From: Verrucomicrobia bacterium UBA2970
GTDB lineage: Bacteria > Verrucomicrobiota > Verrucomicrobiia > Limisphaerales > AAA164-E04
Reading direction: 5' to 3'
Length of the DNA: 10,918 nt
Assembly: GCA_002348345.1 (NCBI GenBank)
Contig: DEAY01000120.1
Span: 1 to 10,918, forward strand
Position numbers and translations under genes: made by a program
Shown: positions 6,649 through 10,918 of the stretch, one piece after another
Layout: each line of letters begins with the position of its first letter
Numbering within the stretch: the stretch's first letter is position 1
The notes under the pieces: generated by a model
The model's database searches: none
What the model saw: the letters and a program-made list of their open reading frames with translations, nothing else
What the model was told of the DNA's origin: nothing

Positions 6649-7407
6649 ATGAACTCGAACGACCGCCTTCCCCACGCTGATTTGTTACAACTCAAGCGCT
6701 GGAACACGCCAACGATCTACAACGGCTGGGAGCAAATCACCAAACGAGACCGCACGAAGGACGCCTTCAATCTTGAACCGACTCAGGATTTCATGCCCGA
6801 GATGGGTCCCATGGTCGGTTATGCCGTGACCATCCAATTCGAACCGAGCAACGCCACGCATCGGGATGCCAATCCCAATGCCGTGCGGGAATATCGGGAA
6901 TACGTCGCCAGCCAACCGGGCCCCAAGATCGTGGTGGTTCAAGATCTCGATAAACCGATGACCGTCGGCTCCTATTGGGGCGAGGTCAACGCCAATACCC
7001 ATCGTGCACTGGGCTGTGTCGGGACGATCACCGACGGCGCGATCCGCGACGTCGACGAGATGAAGAACGCCGGATTCAAGGCGTTGGCCCGCAGGCTATG
7101 CGTCGGCCATGCCTTTTCCTACCCCGTCCAATGGAATTGCCCGGTGGAAGTGTTTGGACAACGCATCGAGCCGGGACAGCTCATTCACGCCGACCAACAC
7201 GGTTTTCTTGCCGTGACCCGAGAAGAGGAACATCGCCTCCTGGAGGCATCGGTCTTCATGGATCAAAACGAATGCCAGACGGTCATCCCTGCAGCCCGTG
7301 CCATCCAGGGCAAATCAGATGCCGAGATCCTCGACCAGTTGGGCAACGCCTCGAAAGCCTTTGGGGAAGCGGCTCGCGAAAAATTCTCCCGCTCCGGAGA
7401 ATGGTAG
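6649..7407 (+). CDS. RraA family protein, probable 4-hydroxy-4-methyl-2-oxoglutarate/oxaloacetate-type aldolase
   Basis: 252 residues from ATG 6649, 7 nt after the sialidase-like gene; the frame extends back to 6556, but that part overlaps the upstream gene. RraA-fold hallmarks are present: GSYWGEVNAN (107-116, Glu112 predicted acid), then 20 residues on GCVGTITDGAIRDVDEM with Arg133 and Asp134 as the expected pyruvate- and metal-binding pair, and PGQLIHADQHGFLAV (175-189) matching the family's PGDLxxADxDGVxV strand. Metal-dependent members cleave 4-hydroxy-2-oxo acids to pyruvate or decarboxylate oxaloacetate; others (E. coli RraA) bind RNase E. The GE...RD set and the aldolase gene two places upstream favour an enzyme. 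The N-terminal extension (LKRWNTPTIYNGW) is of the larger RraA-like type. No Shine-Dalgarno is visible, so translational coupling is likely. Confidence 0.87.
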   Translation: MNSNDRLPHADLLQLKRWNTPTIYNGWEQITKRDRTKDAFNLEPTQDFMPEMGPMVGYAVTIQFEPSNATHRDANPNAVREYREYVASQPGPKIVVVQDLDKPMTVGSYWGEVNANTHRALGCVGTITDGAIRDVDEMKNAGFKALARRLCVGHAFSYPVQWNCPVEVFGQRIEPGQLIHADQHGFLAVTREEEHRLLEASVFMDQNECQTVIPAARAIQGKSDAEILDQLGNASKAFGEAAREKFSRSGEW

Positions 7408-7427
7408 GGCAATCAGAAAGGGAATCG

Positions 7428-7862
7428 TCACTTCGAGATGAAAAAATCTGAGCGTTGCTTCTTGCGCCAGAATTGCCAGGAACGCCCGCCTTCATAACGC
7501 CGGCTTAGCTCTTGGAGACCCCGCTGCTGAGCCTTCTGTAGTTTTTCCTGCTTGCGTTTGACATCACGCTGCTGCCGGGCCATCTCGCGCTCCTTCTTCT
7601 TGAGGGCTCGGGCCATTTCCTGCTGGCGCTTCTTCTCGTCTTTCGCCCGTTTCTTTTGCGCATCACGGATCTGTTTCTCAACCTTGTCTCGATCCATTTC
7701 CGCCTGGGCCCGCACCTGCTTTTCAGCGGGACCCGCCGTCGATACGTCTCGCTCCGGATTCGACTTTCGCTTCCAAAAGCGCCAACCCTCCGCAGTCCCC
7801 CAGTGGGGAAGAAGAAAACAAACGGCCAGCAAGCAAAAAATCTGACGTCTCCTACCTTTCAT
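7428..7862 (-). CDS. Exported, highly charged coiled-coil protein, hypothetical
   Basis: 144 residues from ATG 7862; this start places a classic signal peptide at the N-terminus (MKGRRRQIFCLLAVCFLLP, likely cut near WGTAEG). An in-frame ATG at 7922 would add 20 residues; neither start has a well-spaced ribosome binding site. After the signal, residues about 45-122 are almost entirely Lys, Arg, Glu, Gln and Ala, predicted to form one long helix or coiled coil. Two near-identical aromatic/basic motifs bracket the helix: WRFWKRK (27-33) and WQFWRKK (129-135). The family is not recognised. Its stop is 20 nt from the stop of the convergent RraA-like gene. Confidence 0.7.
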   Translation of the reverse strand: MKGRRRQIFCLLAVCFLLPHWGTAEGWRFWKRKSNPERDVSTAGPAEKQVRAQAEMDRDKVEKQIRDAQKKRAKDEKKRQQEMARALKKKEREMARQQRDVKRKQEKLQKAQQRGLQELSRRYEGGRSWQFWRKKQRSDFFISK

Positions 7863-8008
7863 CCCTTCAGTAAAAGACGCCCCCGCTCCAGACGCAACCC
7901 TTAGAACCCCCTGGTTGATCATCGCTCTTCAACGAGAAGCCCATCCAACTACCGTTCGCCCCGTCACGATGCGATTTGCACCTCCCCACAAAGCCCGTTA
8001 AAAAGACC

Positions 8009-8013
8009 AGGAG
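8009..8013 (+). promoter_or_regulatory. Shine-Dalgarno site of the YdcF-like gene
   Basis: AGGAG lies 8 nt before ATG 8022 and fixes this start. It is one of the few strong ribosome binding sites in the window. Confidence 0.7.
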
Positions 8014-8021
8014 CATTCCCT

Positions 8022-8708
8022 ATGACCCAAGTCCTGTTATGCAAACGAGTTATCTGGGTTCCCACCTGGAAGGGGTGGGTCCTCTTGATGGGAACCATCT
8101 TCCTTTGTGCCTTGCTCTTTCTCAAGGCGGCCTACCCCATCCTGGCTCCAACCCAACGCCAAGACGCCAACATTCTCGTGGTCGAGGGATGGCTTCCCGA
8201 ATACGCGCTCACCGCAGCCATTGACGAATACCACGCCCATGATGGATATCATTACCTCATCACCAGCGGAGGTCCGTTGTGGGAGGGCCACCACGCTTCC
8301 GGGTTTCATTCTTACGCGGGATTGGCGGCCCAGGTGATCCGGGCGCAAACCTTCGATACCAATCAACTTGTCGTGGCTCACGGCCCAAAGGTCTGGAGGC
8401 ATCGCACCTACCACAGCGCCCTCGCTGTCCGGGAATGTCTCCAATCCTTGGATCATGACATCACCGGAATCAACGTGATGACCCTGGGGCCCCATGGCCG
8501 TCGGACCAAGATCATCTTCGAAAACGTCCTCCGTGACCTGGCCCCGGTCGGAATCATCTCCTATCCCTCGGCCGAATACGACGCTCGCCGATGGTGGCGC
8601 ACCAGCGAAGGGACCAAGCACCTTCTGACCGAAGCCCTCGCGTCTACCTATGAGTGGTTGTTTGAATCGGGACGCCCAACCGATCCGCCGGTTAGCAAGC
8701 CCCTCTAA
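8022..8708 (+). CDS. YdcF/ElyC/SanA-like (DUF218) membrane-anchored protein
   Basis: 228 residues. One N-terminal membrane segment (about 18-40, GWVLLMGTIFLCALLFLKAAYPIL) anchors a DUF218-like domain with the usual order: first strand ANILVVEGWLPE followed by a helix, second strand YHYLITSGGPL, RTYHSALAVREC in the middle, and a late segment GPHGRRTKIIFENVL. DUF218 proteins are linked to envelope functions (SanA and ElyC in E. coli act in envelope integrity and peptidoglycan/lipid-carrier processes), but their reaction is unsettled. The variant VEGWLPE, in place of the common LGxG start, makes this a divergent subgroup. The TAA stop (8706-8708) shares bases with the stop of the convergent DUF420 gene. 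Confidence 0.8.
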   Translation: MTQVLLCKRVIWVPTWKGWVLLMGTIFLCALLFLKAAYPILAPTQRQDANILVVEGWLPEYALTAAIDEYHAHDGYHYLITSGGPLWEGHHASGFHSYAGLAAQVIRAQTFDTNQLVVAHGPKVWRHRTYHSALAVRECLQSLDHDITGINVMTLGPHGRRTKIIFENVLRDLAPVGIISYPSAEYDARRWWRTSEGTKHLLTEALASTYEWLFESGRPTDPPVSKPL

Positions 8709-9151
8709 CGACCTTGAGGGAAGATCTGGTAAAGGATGAGGTAAATGATCACGCCGGTGACCGAGACATACATCCAGGCGGGCCAGGTCCAACGGGCAAT
8801 CCGAGCATGTTTCTCGAAATTTCCTTTCGCCGCCCGGGTCACGGTCATGAGCACCATGGGCACGATCGCAATCGCCAGCGCCAGATGGGAAAAGAGAATG
8901 GTGAGATAAATCGGGCGAAACCAGGCCGGGTCCTTGAAGGCAGTGTGCGCTTGCCCATGAAGTTGCTGCATTCCGATATGGTAGGTAACATAACTCGCCA
9001 AAAAGAGAGTGGAGGTGACGAGTGCCGCCACCATGCAGTTACGGTGGGCGTTTCGATTGCCTTTCTTGATGAACCGCCATCCAAAACAGAGAAGCAGTGC
9101 ACTACACCCATTCAGAACGGCGTTGAGAGCGGGAAGATCGGTTAACGTCAT
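8705..9151 (-). CDS. DUF420 membrane protein, cytochrome oxidase assembly (CtaM/YozB-like)
   Basis: 148 residues with four membrane segments (about 10-27, 39-58, 80-104, 124-144). Family features: LNAVLNG at the start of TM1, HRNCM (His36) and VTYHIG (His58) around TM2, FSHLALAIAIVPM (His89) in TM3, and KHARIARWTWPAWMYVSVTGVIIY leading into TM4. DUF420 includes CtaM of Staphylococcus aureus, needed for assembly of a haem-copper oxidase, and the conserved His residues suggest haem or copper binding. It begins 11 nt after the SCO gene and is the last gene of the respiratory cluster, which supports an oxidase-assembly role. No strong ribosome binding site precedes the ATG. Confidence 0.85.
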   Translation of the reverse strand: MTLTDLPALNAVLNGCSALLLCFGWRFIKKGNRNAHRNCMVAALVTSTLFLASYVTYHIGMQQLHGQAHTAFKDPAWFRPIYLTILFSHLALAIAIVPMVLMTVTRAAKGNFEKHARIARWTWPAWMYVSVTGVIIYLILYQIFPQGR

Positions 9152-9162
9152 CGGTGCTAAAT

Positions 9163-9822
9163 CTAGTTTGAGGATTCCAGCCTGTTGAGGTCTTGCAGCA
9201 AGGTTTGAAGGGTATTGGTTCCCATGCTTTCGTAGGTATTGCGAAGGCGACCTTGGGCATCCACCAACACGATCAGGGAACTGTGGGTGAACAAATCGAG
9301 CTCGGATTGCCGTTCCGCTTCAGGGTTCTCCCGAACCGCCAAGAGCAATTCCTTCTGGATGACCCGAGCAATCTCCGATGGATCGCCGGTGAGGAAGGAC
9401 CAACGCTCGGCATCAGCACCAAACCGTTTTCCGTAGCGCGAAAGGATCTCGGGTTGATCGTAGTCCGGGTCTGTGGTGATCGAAAGGAGGCGGAGGCTTG
9501 ATTCAGGGGGGAGCGCGTCTTGTAACTCCTTCATCTTGTGGGTCATTTGAACACAGATACTCGGACACCGAGTAAAGAAGATATTGGCAACGAACGGCTC
9601 GCCGGCCAGCCCCGCCAGGGTGACCGGCTGGGCCACCTGGTTGGTGAGCACAAAGTCCCCCAATGGTTTGATGACTGGAAGCCGTTCAGAATCACCCCCA
9701 ACCAACGCTCCCCGACTCAACAGGGAAGGCCGTTCTTGGATGAGAACGGCCACTACAATCCCGGCGATCACAATCGCCAAGCACCCCCAAACTGCCCGTT
9801 CTAAGAAATGGTTTCGCTTCAC
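9163..9822 (-). CDS. SCO1/SenC/PrrC family copper chaperone for cytochrome c oxidase
   Basis: 219 residues from GTG 9822, chosen because GAGG lies about 9 nt upstream; TTG at 9828 would add two residues. One membrane anchor (about 10-28) precedes a thioredoxin-fold domain facing the periplasm. The copper site is complete: CPSIC (Cys86, Cys90, CxxxC) after the strand FVANIFFTR, and the distal His180 in LFTHSSLIVLVD. LSITTDPDYDQPEIL is the usual SCO segment after the active site. SCO proteins deliver or reduce copper for the CuA centre of oxidase subunit II, whose gene lies 94 nt upstream in the same direction. The gap (9823-9916) holds no gene that I can see. Confidence 0.93.
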   Translation of the reverse strand: MKRNHFLERAVWGCLAIVIAGIVVAVLIQERPSLLSRGALVGGDSERLPVIKPLGDFVLTNQVAQPVTLAGLAGEPFVANIFFTRCPSICVQMTHKMKELQDALPPESSLRLLSITTDPDYDQPEILSRYGKRFGADAERWSFLTGDPSEIARVIQKELLLAVRENPEAERQSELDLFTHSSLIVLVDAQGRLRNTYESMGTNTLQTLLQDLNRLESSN

Positions 9823-9916
9823 TGCCAAAGGGCCTCATTGTCGCCCGACTTCCGAGCCGGCCCCGCCATTCAGTGGAAACTAGAGTTGCAGAAACACCAA
9901 CGGGCAAGGGACCCCG

Positions 9917-10684
9917 CTACTCAAATCCACCCGTGTCGCCAGCACTTTCCTCGGCTTTTCCAGCCACCCAGGTGTCAAAATCCTCAGGACTTTCCACCGT
10001 CAAGAAACCCTGGGTCATCGCCGAGTGACCATTGCCGCACAACTGCGCACAATTGATTTGATAGCGCCCCTCCTTCAGGGGGACACACCACGTCGGAATA
10101 CTCATCCCGGGAATGGCATCCTGGCAAACTCGAAGGGCAATCACCTTGAAGGAGTGGATCACATCAAGCGACGAGATCTGGAAGACGGTCGGGATGTTCG
10201 CCGGAATCCGCAAATCGTTGAGGGTAAAAAAGTCATCCTGCCCCGCTTCGTCCTCCATCACCCGGCCGAACTTGTTGTCCGCTGTCACCAACTCCAGGTC
10301 CTGGGCACCAAAGGTCTGATCAGGCCCCGGATACATGAAATTCCAACCGAACTGCTGGGCCATGACCCGAACAGTGTTGGTCCCCTCCCCGCTCGGTGCC
10401 TTGTCAACAACGCTTGCCCAGAGCGGAATGGCAAATCCAACCAAGAGAACGGCTTCGACCAGAGCGACAAACCCTTCCAGCCAGGTCGAGGCGTGGGATT
10501 TGGCGCCAACGTGGTCCGCCTTGGGTTGCTTACTCGCCCGGAATCGCCACAGGACATAGACAAAATATGCCATCCAGATAACGAACAGGAAACCCATTAG
10601 ATAATGAATGTAGATGATGAACTCATCTACCTTGCTCCCATGTTCGGAGGTGTTAACGGGTAAACTTAAGAGTGTTTCGAACAT
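9917..10684 (-). CDS. coxB: Cytochrome c oxidase subunit II
   Basis: 255 residues, with two membrane helices (about 23-46, 72-93) and a periplasmic cupredoxin domain. The CuA ligands are His177 (DVIHSF), Cys212, Cys216, His220 and Met223 in NCAQLCGNGHSAM; the residue that coordinates through its backbone carbonyl, commonly Glu, is Gln214 here. QQFGWNFMYPGPD (110-122) is the aromatic electron-entry region. There is no C-terminal cytochrome c domain, so this is a plain subunit II, not a caa3 fusion. Two non-standard cysteines (Cys187 in RVCQDAIPGM, Cys200 in PTWC) flank the loop before the CuA motif. The first 19 bases overlap the end of the upstream small gene; the nearest Shine-Dalgarno-like AAGGAA is about 16 nt from the ATG, so coupling to the upstream gene is likely. 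coxA is not downstream. Confidence 0.95.
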   Translation of the reverse strand: MFETLLSLPVNTSEHGSKVDEFIIYIHYLMGFLFVIWMAYFVYVLWRFRASKQPKADHVGAKSHASTWLEGFVALVEAVLLVGFAIPLWASVVDKAPSGEGTNTVRVMAQQFGWNFMYPGPDQTFGAQDLELVTADNKFGRVMEDEAGQDDFFTLNDLRIPANIPTVFQISSLDVIHSFKVIALRVCQDAIPGMSIPTWCVPLKEGRYQINCAQLCGNGHSAMTQGFLTVESPEDFDTWVAGKAEESAGDTGGFE

Positions 10685-10905
10685 AATTCGTTGTAATCAA
10701 TTCCTTCCCCGACCGATTGGGCTCCCGTCACGGCAATGGCCGCAGCCTCCGTTCCAACCCTCGCACCCGAATCCCTATTCACCGGGCCGCATTCCTCGGG
10801 AGCGGCGCTGGCCGCAGCCTTCCGAGCCACAAAGATAAAGAATCCTATGATGGAAAAGAGAACCGAGTAGGCAACCAGAATCATCGTCATGATCCCCCAG
10901 TTCAT
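10666..10905 (-). CDS. Small single-TM protein upstream of coxB, hypothetical
   Basis: 79 residues with one membrane helix near the N-terminus (about 5-27, IMTMILVAYSVLFSIIGFFIFVARK), then an Ala/Gly-rich soluble tail ending DYNELCSKHS. The family is not recognised. ATG 10905 lies 13 nt from the window edge and has no visible ribosome binding site; in-frame Met6 (ATG 10890) has GGGGG about 4 nt upstream and is a fair alternative. The stop lies 19 nt inside coxB, an overlap typical of translational coupling. The position suggests a minor oxidase subunit or assembly factor, but that is inference. Confidence 0.6.
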   Translation of the reverse strand: MNWGIMTMILVAYSVLFSIIGFFIFVARKAAASAAPEECGPVNRDSGARVGTEAAAIAVTGAQSVGEGIDYNELCSKHS

Positions 10906-10918
10906 GCCCGCGGCGAGA

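Noticed and set aside
8037..8792. 251-codon minus-strand ORF opposite the YdcF-like gene
   Set aside because: Longer than the real gene, but without recognisable motifs, while the plus strand has a strong ribosome binding site, a TM anchor and the DUF218 pattern.

Overview
The window is 10.9 kb of GC-rich, densely coding bacterial chromosome. The gene types (secreted esterase with an alpha/beta-hydrolase fold, secreted glycosylasparaginase, BNR sialidase-like protein, RraA-like and HpcH-like aldolases, CoxB/SCO/DUF420 cluster) suggest an aerobic, glycan-degrading member of Verrucomicrobiota or a relative in the PVC group. That assignment is from gene flavour only; there is no rRNA or tRNA gene in the window. 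I see no mobile element, CRISPR array or RNA gene.

Layout. (1) 22-828 (+): a membrane-anchored peroxiredoxin/thioredoxin-like gene that reads as two ORFs split by an in-frame TGA. The TGA sits exactly where the family has the first Cys of its CPFC active site (here W-TGA-PFC). A hairpin with a GGU loop lies 18 nt downstream, so the gene is best read as a selenoprotein with a UxxC active site. This is the most notable item in the window. (2) 825-1115 (-): a small hypothetical gene, convergent with and overlapping the first. (3) 1220-4517 (-): two exported hydrolases, a glycosylasparaginase followed by a large two-domain esterase-like protein. (4) 4598-7407 (+): a tight three-gene operon (HpcH/HpaI aldolase, secreted sialidase-like beta-propeller, RraA-like aldolase) with 7-nt gaps, transcribed divergently from (3). 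The shared 80-bp intergenic region holds inverted repeats. (5) 7428-7862 (-): an exported, highly charged coiled-coil protein. (6) 8022-8708 (+): a YdcF/DUF218 membrane protein. (7) 8705-10905 (-): a respiratory cluster, read from the right edge: small one-TM protein, cytochrome c oxidase subunit II (coxB), SCO1/SenC copper chaperone, DUF420 oxidase-assembly protein. The catalytic subunit coxA is not in view and probably lies beyond the right edge.

How they fit together. Blocks (3) and (4) look like a divergently expressed glycan or sugar-acid utilisation locus: exported proteins act on an extracellular or periplasmic carbohydrate, and two cytoplasmic aldolases cleave keto-acid products; the substrate cannot be told from sequence alone. 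Block (7) builds the CuA centre of a terminal oxidase. The selenoprotein is probably a thiol/peroxide redox enzyme at the membrane.
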